Part shown: positions 14,561-30,090 of the stretch, piece by piece
Position numbering within the stretch: position 1 is the stretch's first letter
How the letters are laid out: every line of letters begins with the position of its first letter
Source of the DNA: Mixophyes australis
Taxonomy: Eukaryota; Chordata; Amphibia; Anura; Limnodynastidae
DNA: 64,000 bases
Reading direction: 5' to 3'
Assembly: GCA_036250195.1 (NCBI GenBank)
Contig: JAVHZZ010000064.1
Span: 248,001-312,000, forward strand
Notes under the pieces: model-generated
What the model saw: the letters and a program-made list of their open reading frames with translations, nothing else
What the model was told of the DNA's origin: nothing
Databases searched by the model: none
Made by a program: the position numbers and the translations under genes

Positions 14561-16130
14561 AATCATGAATCATGAATCATGAATTGAATCATAAATCATG
14601 AATCTTGAATCATAAATTGAATCATGAATCATGAATCATGAATTGAATCAGGATTCGAATCATGAATTGAATCATGAATCATGAATTGAATCATGAATCA
14701 TGAATTAGGAATCATGAATTGAATCATGAATCATGAATTGAATCATGAATCATGAATCATGAATCATGAATCATGAATTGAATCATGAATCATGAATCAT
14801 GAATCGAATCATGAATCATGAATTAAATCATGAATCATGAATTGAATCATGAATCATGAATTGAATCATGAATTAAATCATGAATCATGAATCATGAATT
14901 AAATCATGAATAATGAATCATGAATTGAATCATGAATCATGAATCAAATCATGAATCATGAATTGAATCATGAATCATGAATCATGAATTAAATCATGAA
15001 TCATGAATTAAATCATGAATCATGAATCATGAATTGAATCATGAATCATGAATCAAATCATGAATCATGAATTGAATCATGAATCGAATCATGAATCATG
15101 AATCATGAATTGAATCATGAATCATGAATCATGAATCATGAATTGAATCATGAATCATGAATCATGAATCGAATCATGAATCATGAATTGAATCATAAAT
15201 CATGAATCATGAATTGAATCATGAATTGAATCATGATTCATGAATCATTAATTGAATCATGATTTGAATCATAAATCATGAATCATGAATCATGAATTGA
15301 ATCATGAATCATGAATTGAATCATGAATTGAATCATGAATTATTAATCATGAATTGAATCATGAATCATGAATCATGAATCATAAATCATAAATTGAATC
15401 ATGAATCATGAATCATGAATTGAATCATGAATCATGAATCGAATCATGAATCATGAATTGAATCATGAATCAAATATTGATTCATGAATCATGAATTGAA
15501 TCATGAATCATGAATTGAATCATGAATCTTGAATCATGAATTGAATCATAAATCATGAATCATGCATCGAATCATGAATCATGAATCATAAATTATGAAT
15601 TGAATCATGAATCATGAGTCAAGAATCATGAATCGAATCATGAATCATGAATCATAAATTATGAATTAAATCATGAATCATGAATCATGAATTGAATCAT
15701 GAATCATGAATCATGAATTGAATCATGAATCATGAATCATGAATCGAATCATGAATCATGAATAAAGAATCATGAATCGAATCATGAATCATGAATTGAA
15801 TCATGAATCATGAATTGAATCATGAATCATGAATCATGAATCATGAATCGAATCATGAATCATGAATCGAATCATGAATCATGAATTGAATCATGAATCA
15901 TGAATCATGAATTGAATCATGAATCATGAATCTTGAATCATGAATCAAATCATGAATCATGAATTGAATCATGAATCATGAATTGAATCATGAATCATGA
16001 ATTGAATCCTGAATTGAATCATGAATTGAATCATGAATTAAATCATGAATCATGAATAATAAATTGAATCATGAATCATGAATTGAATCATGAATTGAAT
16101 CATGAATCATGAATCATGAATTGAATCATG
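14561..16130 (+). repeat. E plus A1 higher-order repeat, copy 4
   Basis: E 14650, palindrome 15233-15248, TGAGTCA 15615, CCTG 16008. The first part is colinear with copy 3 at a constant 1530 bp (E to E, palindrome to palindrome); TGAGTCA and CCTG are 1537 bp apart, which is one additional 7-mer. GAAGTGAATC is missing in this copy. Confidence 0.83.
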
Positions 16131-17830
16131 AATCATGAATCATGAATTGAATCATGAATCATAAATCATGAAATAAAACATGAATCATGAATCATGACTT
16201 GAATCATGAATCATGAATTGAATCATGAATCATGAATCATGAATCATGAATCGAATCATGAATCATGAATCATGAATCATGAATTGAATCATGAATCATG
16301 AATTGAATCATGAATCATGAATCATGAATTGAATCATGAATCATAAATTATGAATCGAATCATGAATCATGAATCATGAATCATGAATCATGAATTGAAT
16401 CATGAATCATGAATTGAATCATGAATCATGAATCATGAATCATGAATTGAATCATGAATCATAAATTATGAATTGAATCATGAATCATGAATTATGAATT
16501 GAATCATAATTCATGAATCATGAATCATGAATCATGAATTGAATCATGAATCATGAATCATGAATTGAATCATAAATCATGAATCGAATCATGAATCATA
16601 AATTGAATCATGAATCATGAATCATGAATTGAATCATGAATCATGAATTATGAATCATGAATCTAATCATGAATCATGAATCATGAATCATGAATTGAAT
16701 AATGAATCATGAATCATGAATTGAATCATAAATCATGAATCTTGAATCATGAATTGAATCATGAATCATGAATCATGAATTGAATCAGGATTCGAATCAT
16801 GAATTGAATCATGAATCATGAATTGAATCATGAATCATGAATTAGGAATCATGAATTGAATCATGAATCATGAATTGAATCATGAATCATGAATCATGAA
16901 TCATGAATCAGGAATTGAATCATGAATCATGAATCATGAATCGAATTATGAATCATGAATTAAATCATGAATCATGAATTGAATCATGAATCATAAATTG
17001 AATCATGAATTGAATCATGAATCATGAATCATGAATTAAATCATGAATCATGAATCATGAATTGAATCATGAATCATGAATCAAATCATGAATCATGAAT
17101 TGAATCATGAATAATGAATCATGAATTAAATCATGAATCATGAATCATGAATTGAATCATGAATCATGAATCAAATCATGAATCATGAATTGAATCATGA
17201 ATCGAATCATGAATCATGAATCATGAATTGAATCATGAATCATGAATTGAATCATGAATTGAATCATGAATCATGAATCATGAATCGAATCATGAATCAT
17301 GAATTGAATCATAAATCATGAATCATGAATTGAATCATGAATTGAATCATGATTCATGAATCATTAATTGAATCATGATTTGAATCATAAATCATGAATC
17401 ATGAATTGAATCATGAATCATGAATTGAATCATGAATTCAATCATGAATCATTAATCATGAATTGAATCATGAATCATGAATCATGAATCATAAATCATA
17501 AATTGAATCATGAATTATGAATTGAATCATGAATCATGAATCGAATCATGAATCATGAATTGAATCATGAATCAAATCATGAATCATGAATCATGAATTG
17601 AATCATGAATCATGAATTGAATCATGAATCCTGAATTGAATCATGAATCATGAATCATGAATTGAATCATGAATCATGAATCATGAATTATGTCATGAAT
17701 CATGAATCATGAATCGAATCATGAATCATGAATCAAGAATCATGAATCGAATCATGAATCATGAATTGAATCATGAATCAAATCATGAATCATGAATCAT
17801 GAAGTGAATCATGAATCATGAATCATGAAT
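16131..17830 (+). repeat. E plus A2 higher-order repeat, copy 1 (about 1.5 kb)
   Basis: E 16787, palindrome 17349-17364, GAATTATGTC (TGTC at 17691), GAAGTGAATC about 17806. It is followed directly by a colinear copy with spacings of 1506 bp at E and 1499 bp at the palindrome and at TGTC, a difference of one 7-mer. The palindrome-to-TGTC distance is 342 bp, exactly as in the copies at 18.8, 23.1 and 33.6 kb. Confidence 0.85.
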
Positions 17831-19320
17831 TGAATCATGAATCATGAATCATGAATCGAATCATGAATCATGAATTAAATCATAAATCATGAATCATGAA
17901 TTGAATCATGAATCATGAATTGAATCATGAATCATGAATCATGAATCATGAATTGAATCATGAATCATAAATTATGAATTGAATCATGAATCATGAATTA
18001 TGAATTGAATCATAATTCATGAATCATGAATCATGAATCATGAATTGAATCATGAATCATGAATCATGAATTGAATCATGAATCATGAATCGAATCATGA
18101 ATCATAAATTGAATCATGAATCATGAATCATGAATTGAATCATGAATCATGAATTATGAATCATGAATCTAATCATGAATCATGAATCATGAATCATGAA
18201 TTGAATAATGAATCATGAATCATGAATTGAATCATAAATCATGAATCTTGAATCATGAATTGAATCATGAATCATGAATCATGAATTGAATCAGGATTCG
18301 AATCATGAATTGAATCATGAATCATGAATTGAATCATGAATCATAAATTAGGAATCATGAATTGAATCATGAATCATGAATTGAATCATGAATCATGAAT
18401 CATGAATCATGAATCAGGAATTGAATCATGAATCATGAATCATGAATCGAATTATGAATCATGAATTAAATCATGAATCATGAATTGAATCATGAATCAT
18501 AAATTGAATCATGAATTGAATCATGAATCATGAATCATGAATTAAATCATGAATCATGAATCATGAATTGAATCATGAATCATGAATCAAATCATGAATC
18601 ATGAATTGAATCATGAATAATGAATCATGAATTAAATCATGAATCATGAATCATGAATTGAATCATGAATCATGAATCAAATCATGAATCATGAATTGAA
18701 TCATGAATCGAATCATGAATCATGAATTGAATCATGAATCATGAATTGAATCATGAATTGAATCATGAATCATGAATCATGAATCGAATCATGAATCATG
18801 AATTGAATCATAAATCATGAATCATGAATTGAATCATGAATTGAATCATGATTCATGAATCATTAATTGAATCATGATTTGAATCATAAATCATGAATCA
18901 TGAATTGAATCATGAATCATGAATTGAATCATGAATTGAATCATGAATCATTAATCATGAATTGAATCATGAATCATGAATCATGAATCATAAATCATAA
19001 ATTGAATCATGAATTATGAATTGAATCATGAATCATGAATCGAATCATGAATCATGAATTGAATCATGAATCAAATCATGAATCATGAATCATGAATTGA
19101 ATCATGAATCATGAATTGAATCATGAATCCTGAATTGAATCATGAATCATGAATCATGAATTGAATCATGAATCATGAATCATGAATTATGTCATGAATC
19201 ATGAATCATGAATCGAATCATGAATCATGAATCAAGAATCATGAATCGAATCATGAATCATGAATTGAATCATGAATCAAATCATGAATCATGAATCATG
19301 AAGTGAATCATGAATCATGA
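17831..19320 (+). repeat. E plus A2 higher-order repeat, copy 2
   Basis: E 18293, palindrome 18848-18863, TGTC 19190, GAAGTGAATC about 19301. It is nearly colinear with the preceding copy. Just after GAAGTGAATC the block passes into an A1 unit whose palindrome is at 19419, only 571 bp after the A2 palindrome. Elsewhere successive palindromes lie 1.4-2.5 kb apart, so this marks a recombinant join between the two subfamilies. Confidence 0.82.
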
Positions 19321-20860
19321 ATCATGAATTGAATCATGAATCATGAATCATGAATCGAATCATGAATCATGAATTAAATCATAAATCATGAATCATGAAT
19401 TGAATCATGAATTGAATCATGATTCATGAATCATTAATTGAATCATGATTTGAATCATAAATCATGAATCATGAATCATGAATTGAATCATGAATCATGA
19501 ATTGAATCATGAATTGAATCATGAATTATTAATCATGAATTGAATCATGAATCATGAATCATGAATCATAAATCATAAATTGAATTATGAATCATGAATC
19601 ATGAATTGAATCATGAATCATGAATCGAATCATGAATCATGAATTGAATCATGAATCAAATCATGAATCATAAATCATAAATTGAATTATGAATCATGAA
19701 TCATGAATTGAATCATGAATCATGAATCGAATCATGAATCATGAATTGAATCATGAATCAAATCATGAATCATGAATCATGAATTGAATCATGAATCATG
19801 AATTGAATCATGAATCTTGAATCATGAATTGAATCATGAATCATGAATCATGAATCGAATCATGAATCATGAATCATGAATTATGAATTGAATCATGAAT
19901 CATGAGTCAAGAATCATGAATCGAATCATGAATCATGAATCATAAATTATGAATTAAATCATGAATCATGAATCATGAATCATGAATTGAATCATGAATC
20001 ATGAATCATGAATTGAATCATGAATCATGAATCATGAATCGAATCATGAATCATGAATAAAGAATCATGAATCGAATCATGAATCATGAATTGAATCATG
20101 AATCATGAATTGAATCATGAATCATGAATCATGAATCGAATCATGAATCATGAATCGAATCATGAATCATGAATTGAATCATGAATCATGAATCATGAAT
20201 TGAATCATGAATCATGAATCTTGAATCATGAATCGAATCATGAATCATGAATTGAATCATGAATCATGAATTGAATCATGAATCATGAATTGAATCCTGA
20301 ATTGAATCATGAATTGAATCATGAATTAAATCATGAATCATGAATAATAAATTGAATCATGAATCATGAATTGAATCATGAATTGAATCATGAATCATGA
20401 ATCATGAATTGAATCATAAATCATGAATCTTGAATCATAAATTGAATCATGAATCATGAATCATGAATTGAATCATGAATTAGGAATCATGAATTGAATC
20501 ATGAATCATGAATTGAATCATGAATCATGAATTAGGAATCATGAATTGAATCATGAATCATGAATTGAATCATGAATCATGAATCATGAATCATGAATCA
20601 TGAATTGAATCATGAATCATGAATCATGAATCGAATCATGAATCATGAATTAAATCATGAATCATGAATTGAATCATGAATCATGAATTGAATCATGAAT
20701 TAAATCATGAATCATGAATCATGAATTAAATCATGAATAATGAATCATGAATTGAATCATGAATCATGAATCATGAATTGAATCATGAATCATGAATCAA
20801 ATCATGAATCATGAATTGAATCATGAATCGAATCATGAATCATGAATCATGAATTGAATC
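19321..20860 (+). repeat. A1 higher-order repeat with a 102-bp internal duplication
   Basis: Palindrome 19419-19434, TGAGTCA 19903, CCTG 20296. Palindrome to CCTG is 877 bp against 768 bp in the standard A1; the excess of 109 bp is the 102-bp duplication plus one 7-mer. The E landmark has been lost after CCTG: only the TTAGGAATC that normally follows it remains, and it is present twice (near 20480 and 20530). Confidence 0.82.
19575..19780 (+). repeat. 102-bp tandem duplication inside A1
   Basis: The string CATAAATCATAAATTGAATT with TGAATTATGA occurs with TGAATTATGA at 19581 and 19683. The intervening modules (GAATCGAATC, then GAATCAAATC) are repeated in the same order. The A1 copies on either side have the segment once. 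Confidence 0.82.
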
Positions 20861-21960
20861 ATGAATCATGAATCATGAATCATGAATTGAATCATGAATC
20901 ATGAATCGAATCATGAATCATGAATTGAATCATAAATCATGAATCATGAATTGAATCATGAATTGAATCATGATTCATGAATCATTAATTGAATCATGAT
21001 TTGAATCATAAATCATGAATCATGAATCATGAATTGAATCATGAATCATGAATTGAATCATGAATTGAATCATGAATTATTAATCATGAATTGAATCATG
21101 AATCATGAATCATGAATCATAAATCATAAATTGAATCATGAATCATGAATCATGAATTGAATCATGAATCATGAATCGAATCATGAATCATGAATTGAAT
21201 CATGAATCAAATCATGAATCATGAATCATGAATTGAATCATGAATCATGAATTGAATCATGAATCTTGAATCATGAATTGAATCATAAATCATGAATCAT
21301 GAATCGAATCATGAATCATGAATCATAAATTATGAATTGAATCATGAATCATGAGTCAAGAATCATGAATCGAATCATGAATCATGAATCATAAATTATG
21401 AATTAAATCATGAATCATGAATCATGAATCATGAATTGAATCATGAATCATGAATCATGAATTGAATCATGAATCATGAATCATGAATCGAATCATGAAT
21501 CATGAATAAAGAATCATGAATCGAATCATGAATCATGAATTGAATCATGAATCATGAATTGAATCATGAATCATGAATCGAATCATGAATCATGAATCGA
21601 ATCATGAATCATGAATTGAATCATGAATCATGAATCATGAATTGAATCATGAATCATGAATCTTGAATCATGAATCAAATCATGAATCATGAATTGAATC
21701 ATGAATCATGAATTGAATCATGAATCATGAATTGAATCCTGAATTGAATCATGAATTGAATCATGAATTAAATCATGAATCATGAATAATAAATTGAATC
21801 ATGAATCATGAATTGAATCATGAATTGAATCATGAATCATGAATCATGAATTGAATCATGAATCATGAATCATGAATTGAATCATGAATCATAAATCATG
21901 AAATAAAACATGAATCATGAATCATGAATTGAATCATGAATCATGAATCATGAATTGAAT
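20861..21960 (+). repeat. A1 higher-order repeat of standard length
   Basis: Palindrome 20970-20985, TGAGTCA 21352 (382 bp), CCTG 21738 (768 bp). Both distances are identical to those in A1 copy 1 at 10.8 kb, more than 10 kb away. This suggests strong homogenisation or a shared block duplication. Confidence 0.82.
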
Positions 21961-23870
21961 CATGAAACATGAATTGAATCATGAATCATGAATCATAAAT
22001 CATGAATCGAATCATGAATCATGAATCATGAATCATGAATTGAATCATGAATCATGAATTGAATCATGAATCATGAATCATGAATTGAATCATGAATCAT
22101 AAATTATGAATCGAATCATGAATCATGAATCATGAATCATGAATTGAATCATGAATCATGAATTGAATCATGAATCATGAATCATGAATCATGAATTGAA
22201 TCATGAATCATAAATTATGAATTGAATCATGAATCATGAATTATGAATTGAATCATAATTCATGAATCATGAATCATGAATCATGAATTGAATCATGAAT
22301 CATGAATCATGAATTGAATCATGAATCATGAATCGAATCATGAATCATAAATTGAATCATGAATCATGAATCATGAATTGAATCATGAATCATGAATCAT
22401 GAATCATGAATCTAATCATGAATCATGAATCATGAATCATGAATTGAATAATGAATCATGAATCATGAATTGAATCATAAATCATGAATCTTGAATCATG
22501 AATTGAATCATGAATCATGAATCATGAATTGAATCAGGATTCGAATCATGAATTGAATCATGAATCATGAATTGAATCATGAATCATGAATTAGGAATCA
22601 TGAATTGAATCATGAATCATGAATTGAATCATGAATCATGAATCATGAATCATGAATCAGGAATTGAATCATGAATCATGAATCATGAATCGAATTATGA
22701 ATCATGAATTAAATCATGAATCATGAATTGAATCATGAATCATAAATTGAATCATGAATTGAATCATGAATCATGAATCATGAATTAAATCATGAATCAT
22801 GAATCATGAATTGAATCATGAATCATGAATCAAATCATGAATCATGAATTGAATCATGAATAATGAATCATGAATTAAATCATGAATCATGAATCATGAA
22901 TTGAATCATGAATCATGAATCAAATCATGAATCATGAATTGAATCATGAATCGAATCATGAATCATGAATCATGAATTGAATCATGAATCATGAATTGAA
23001 TCATGAATTGAATCATGAATCATGAATCATGAATCGAATCATGAATCATGAATTGAATCATAAATCATGAATCATGAATTGAATCATGAATTGAATCATG
23101 ATTCATGAATCATTAATTGAATCATGATTTGAATCATAAATCATGAATCATGAATTGAATCATGAATCATGAATTGAATCATGAATTGAATCATGAATCA
23201 TTAATCATGAATTGAATCATGAATCATGAATCATGAATCATAAATCATAAATTGAATCATGAATCATGAATTGAATCATGAATCATGAATCGAATCATGA
23301 ATCATGAATTGAATCATGAATCAAATCATGAATCATGAATCATGAATTGAATCATGAATCATGAATTGAATCATGAATCCTGAATTGAATCATGAATCAT
23401 GAATCATGAATTGAATCATGAATCATGAATCATGAATTATGTCATGAATCATGAATCATGAATCGAATCATGAATCATGAATCAAGAATCATGAATCGAA
23501 TCATGAATCATGAATTGAATCATGAATCATGAATCATGAATTGAATCATGAATCATGAATCATGAATCATGAATCGAATCATGAATCATGAATTGAATCA
23601 TGAATCATGAATTGAATCATGAATCATGAATTGAATGCTGAATTGAATCATGAATTGAATCATGAATTAAATCATGAATCATGAATAATAAATTGAATCA
23701 TGAATCATGAATTGAATCATGAATTGAATCATGAATCATGAATCATGAATTGAATCATGAATCATGAATTGAATCATGAATCATGAATCATGAAATGAAA
23801 CATGAATCATGAATCATGAATTGAATCATGAATCATGAATTAAATCATGATTAATGAATCATGAATCGAA
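21961..23870 (+). repeat. E plus A2 higher-order repeat, copy 3
   Basis: E 22536, palindrome 23098-23113, TGTC 23440 (342 bp), GCTG 23637 (539 bp). GCTG replaces the CCTG of A1 and defines the A2 family together with TGTC. It is followed by a C-type segment, as in the super-repeat at 30-41 kb. Confidence 0.82.
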
Positions 23871-24950
23871 TAATGAATCATGAAACATGAATTAAATCAT
23901 GAATCATGAATTGAATCATGAATCATGGATTGAATCATTAATCATGAATTATGAATCATGAATTGAATCATGAATCATGAATCATGAATTGAATCATAAA
24001 TCATGAATTGAATCATGAATCATGAATCATGAATCGAATTATGAATCATGAATTGAATCATGAATCATGAATCATGAATTGAATCATAAATCATGAATTG
24101 AATCATGAATCATGAATCATGAATCGAATCATGAATCAAGAATCTTGAATCAAATCATGAATCATGAATCATGAATCATAAATCATGAATCATGAATCAT
24201 GAATCATGAATCATGAATTGAATCATGAATCATGAATCATGAATTGAATCATGAATCATGAATCATGAATTAAATCCAGAATCATAAATTGAATCATGAA
24301 TTGAATCATGAATCATGAATCATAAATTGAACCATGAATCATGAATCATAAATTGAATCATGAATCATGATTCATGATTTGAATCATGAATTGAATCATC
24401 AATCATGAATCATGATTTGAATCATAATTCATGAATCATGAATCATGAATTGAATCATGAATCATGAATCATGAATCATGAATTGAATCATGAATCATGA
24501 ATCGAATCATGAATCATGAACTGAATCATGAATGATGAATCATGAATTGAATCATGAATCATGAATCAAATCATGAATCATGAATTGAATCATGAATCAT
24601 GAATTGAATCATGAATCATGAATTGAATCCTGAATTGAATCATGAATTGAATCATGAATTAAATCATGAATCATGAATAATAAATTGAATCATGAATCAT
24701 GAATTGAATCATGAATTGAATCATGAATCATGAATCATGAAATTAAACATGAATCATGAATCATGAATTGAATCATGAATCATGAATCATGAATTGAATC
24801 ATGAATCATGAATTGAATCATGAATCATGAATCATGAATCATGAATCATGAATCATGAATCATGAATCATGAATCATGAATAATGAATTGAATCATGAAT
24901 CATAAATCGAATCATGAATCATGAATCAAGAATCTTGAATCGAATCATGA
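23871..24950 (+). repeat. C-family fragment after A2
   Basis: GAATAATGAATCATGAAACATG is followed by TGGATTG near 23930, TTAAATCCAG near 24265, then GATTCATGATTTG and CATCAATC. A CCTG unit at 24629 restarts the A-like tail. It corresponds to the middle of the C block at 2.6-4.0 kb but lacks the internal 200-bp repeats. Confidence 0.72.
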
Positions 24951-27900
24951 ATCATGAAATGAATCATGAATCATCAATCATGAATCATGAACTAAATCCA
25001 GAATCATAAATTGAATCATGAATTGAATTATAAATCATGAATCATAAATTAAACCATGAATCATGAATCATGAATTGAATCATGAATCATGAATCATGAA
25101 TTGAATCATGAATCATGTTTCATGAATAGAATCATGAATTGAATCATGAATTATAAATTAAATCATGAATCATGAATCATGAATTGAATCATGAATTGAA
25201 TCATGAATTGAATCATGAATCATGAATCATGAATTGAATCATAATTCATTAATCATGAATCATGAATTGAATCATGAATCATGAATCATGAATTGAATCA
25301 TGAATCATGAATCATGAATCATGAATTTAATCATGAATCATGAATCATGAATTGAATCATGATTCATGAATTGAATCATGAATCATGAATCATTAATTGA
25401 ATCATGAATTGAATCATAAATCATGAATCATGAATCATGAATTGAATCATGAATTGAATCATGAATCATGAATCATAAATTGAACCATGAATTGAATCAT
25501 GAATTATTAATTAAATCATGAATCATGAATCATGAATTGAATCATGAATTGAATCATGAATCATGAATCATGAATTGAATCATAATTCATGAATCATGAA
25601 TCATGAATTGAATCATGAATCATGAATCATGAATTGAATCATGAATCATGAATCATGAACTAAATCCAGAATCATAAATTGAATCATGAATTGAATTATA
25701 AATCATGAATCATAAATTAAACCATGAATCATGAATCATGAATTGAATCATGAATCATGATTCATGAATTGAATCATGAATCATGTTTCATGAATAGATA
25801 CATGAATTGAATCATGAATTATAAATTAAATCATGAATCATGAATCATGAATTGAATCATGAATCATGAATCATGAATTGAATCATAATTCATTAATCAT
25901 GAATCATGAATTGAATCATGAATCATGAATCATAAATCATGAATTGAATCATGAATCATGAATCGAATCATGAATCATGAATTGAATCATGAATCATGAA
26001 TTGAATCATAATTCATGAATTGAATCATGAATCATGAATCATTAATTGAATCATGAATTGAATCATAAATCATGAATCATGAATTGAATCATAATTCATG
26101 AATCATGAATCATGAATTGAATCATGAATCATGAATCATGAATCATGAATTGAATCATGAATCATGAATCATGAATCGAATCATGAATCATGAATTGAAT
26201 CATGAATCATGAATCATGAATTGAATCATGAATCATGAATTGAATCATGAATCATGAATCATTAATTGAATCATGAATTGAATCATAAATCATGAATCAT
26301 GAATCATGAATTGAATCAGGTAACATGAATTAAATCATGAATTGAATCATGAATCATGAATTGAATCATGAATCATGAATCATGAATCATAAATTGAATC
26401 ATGAATCATGAATCATGAATTGAATCATGAATTGAATCATGAATCATGGATCATGAATTGAATCATGAATCATGAATCATGAATTGATTAATGAATCATG
26501 AATCGAATCATGAATCATGAATTGAATCATGAATCAAATCATGAATCATGAATCATGAAGTGAATCATGAATCATGAATCGAATCATGAATCATGAATCG
26601 AATCATGAATCATGAATTGAATCATGAATCAAATCATGAATCATGAATCATGAAGTGAATCATGAATCATGAATCAAATCATGAATCATGAATTGAATCA
26701 TGAATCATGAATTGAATCATGAATCATGAATTGAATCCTGAATTGAATCATGAATTGAATCATGAATTGAATCATGAATCATGAATTGAATCATGAATCA
26801 TGAATTGAATCATGAATTGAATCATGAATTGAATCATGAATCATGAATCATGAATTGAATCATAATTCATTAATCATGAATCATGAATTGAATCATGAAT
26901 CATGAATCATGAATTGAATCATGAATCATGAATCATGAATCGAATCATGAATCATGAATTTAATCATGAATCATGAATCATGAATTGAATCATGATTCAT
27001 GAATTGAATCATGAATCATGAATCATTAATTGAATCATGAATTGAATCATAAATCATGAATCATGAATCATGAATTGAATCATGAATTGAATCATGAATC
27101 ATGAATCATAAATTGAACCATGAATCATGAATCATGAATTGAATTATGAATCATGATTCATGAATAGAATCATGAATTGAATCATGAATTATTAATTAAA
27201 TCATGAATCATGAATTGAATCATGAATTGAATCATGAATCATGAATCATGAATTGAATCATAATTCATGAATCATGAATCATGAATTGAATCATGAATCA
27301 TGAATCATGAATTGAATCATGAATCATGAACTAAATCCAGAATCATAAATTGAATCATGAATTGAATTATAAATCATGAATCATAAATTAAACCATGAAT
27401 CATGAATTGAATCATGAATCATGATTCATGAATTGAATCATGAATCATGTTTCATGAATAGATACATGAATTGAATCATGAATTATAAATTAAATCATGA
27501 ATCATGAATCATGAATTGAATCATGAATTGAATCATGAATCATGAATCATGAATTGAATCATAATTCATTAATCATGAATCATGAATTGAATCATGAATC
27601 ATGAATCATAAATCATGAATTGAATCATGAATCATGAATCGAATCATGAATCATGAATTGAATCATGAATCATGAATCATGAATTGAATCATAATTCATG
27701 AATTGAATCATGAATCATGAATCATTAATTGAATCATGAATTGAATCATAAATCATGAATCATGAATTGAATCATAATTCATGAATCATGAATCATGAAT
27801 TGAATCATGAATCATGAATCATGAATCATGAATTGAATCATGAATCATGAATCATGAATCGAATCATGAATCATGAATTGAATCATGAATCATGAATCAT

Positions 27901-30090
27901 GAATTGAATCATGAATCATGAATTGAATCATGAATCATGAATCATTAATTGAATCATGAATTGAATCATAAATCATGAATCATGAATCATGAATTGAATC
28001 AGGTAACATGAATTAAATCATGAATTGAATCATGAATCATGAATTGAATCATGAATCATGAATCATAAATTGAATCATGAATCATGAATCATGAATTGAA
28101 TCATGAATTGAATCATGAATCATGGATCATGAATTGAATCATGAATCATGAATCATGAATTGATTAATGAATCATGAATCGAATCATGAATCATGAATTG
28201 AATCATGAATCAAATCATGAATCATGAATCATGAAGTGAATCATGAATCATGAATCGAATCATGAATCATGAATCGAATCATGAATCATGAATTGAATCA
28301 TGAATCAAATCATGAATCATGAATCATGAAGTGAATCATGAATCATGAATCAAATCATGAATCATGAATTGAATCATGAATCATGAATTGAATCATGAAT
28401 CATGAATTGAATCCTGAATTGAATCATGAATTGAATCATGAATTAAATCATGAATCATGAATAATAAATTGAATCATGAATCATGAATTGAATCATGAAT
28501 TGAATCATGAATCATGAATCATGAATTGAATCATGAATCATGAATCATGAATTGAATCATGAATCATGAATCATGAAATGAAACATGAATCATGAATCAT
28601 GAATTGAATCATGAATCATGAATCATGAATTGAATCATGAATCATGAATTGAATCATGAATCATGAATCATGAATCGAATCATGAATCATGAATCATGAA
28701 TCATGAATAATGAATTGAATCATGAATCATGAATCGAATCATGAATCATGAATCAAGAATCTTGAATCGAATCATGAATCATGAAATGAATCATGAATCA
28801 TCAATCATGAATCATGAACTAAATCCAGAATCATAAATTGAATCATGAATTGAATTATAAATCATAATTCATAAATTAAACCATGAATCATGAATCATGA
28901 ATTGAATCATGAATCATGAATCATGAATTGAATCATGAATCATGTTTCATGAATAGAATCATGAATTGAATCATGAATTATAAATTAAATCATGAATCAT
29001 GAATCATGAATTGAATCATGAATTGAATCATGAATCATGAATCATGAATTGAATCATAATTCATTAATCATGAATCATGAATTGAATCATGAATCATGAA
29101 TCATGAATTGAATCATGAATCATGAATCATGAATCGAATCATGAATCATGAATTTAATCATGAATCATGAATCATGAATTGAATCATGATTCATGAATTG
29201 AATCATGAATCACGAATCATTAATTGAATCATGAATTGAATCATAAATCATGAATCATGAATCATGAATTGAATCATGAATTGAATCATGAATCATGAAT
29301 CATAAATTGAACCATGAATCATGAATCATGAATTGAATTATGAATCATGATTCATGAATAGAATCATGAATTGAATCATGAATTATTAATTAAATCATGA
29401 ATCATGAATTGAATCATGAATTGAATCATGAATCATGAATCATGAATTGAATCATAATTCATGAATCATGAATCATGAATTGAATCATGAATCATGAATC
29501 ATGAATCATGAATTGAATCATGAATCATGAATCATGAACTAAATCCAGAATCATAAATTGAATCATGAATTGAATTATAAATCATGAATCATAAATTAAA
29601 CCATGAATCATGAATCATGAATTGAATCATGAATCATGAATCATGAATTGAATCATGAATCATGTTTCATGAATAGAATCATGAATTGAATCATGAATTA
29701 TAAATTAAATCATGAATCATGAATTGAATCATGAATTGAATCATGAATCATGAATCATGAATTGAATCATAATTCATTAATCATGAATCATGAATTGAAT
29801 CATGAATCATGAATCATGAATCATGAATTGAATCATGAATCGAATCATGAATCATGAATCATGAATCATGAATCATGAATTGAATCATGAATCATGAATT
29901 GAATCATGAATCATGAATCATTAATTGAATCATGAATTGAATCATAAATCATGAATCATGAATTGAATCATAATTCATGAATCATGAATCATGAATTGAA
30001 TCATGAATCATGAATCATGAATCATGAATTGAATCATGAATCATGAATCATGAATCGAATCATGAATCATGAATTGAATCATGAATCATG
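24951..30090 (+). repeat. B/D block with about 1.67-kb higher-order repeats
   Basis: B landmarks AACTAAATCCAG lie at 24990, 25658, 27329, 28817 and 29537; GTTTCATGAATAG follows at 25117, 25785, 27449, 28944 and 29664; D lies at 26318 and 28001. The copies at 25785 and 27449 share the private change AATAGATACATG (spacing 1664 bp), the shared GATTAATG is 1676 bp apart and D 1683 bp apart. Each step differs by 7 or 12 bp. This identifies a tandem pair, roughly 25.3-27.0 and 27.0-28.7 kb, flanked by shorter B copies. Confidence 0.82.
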
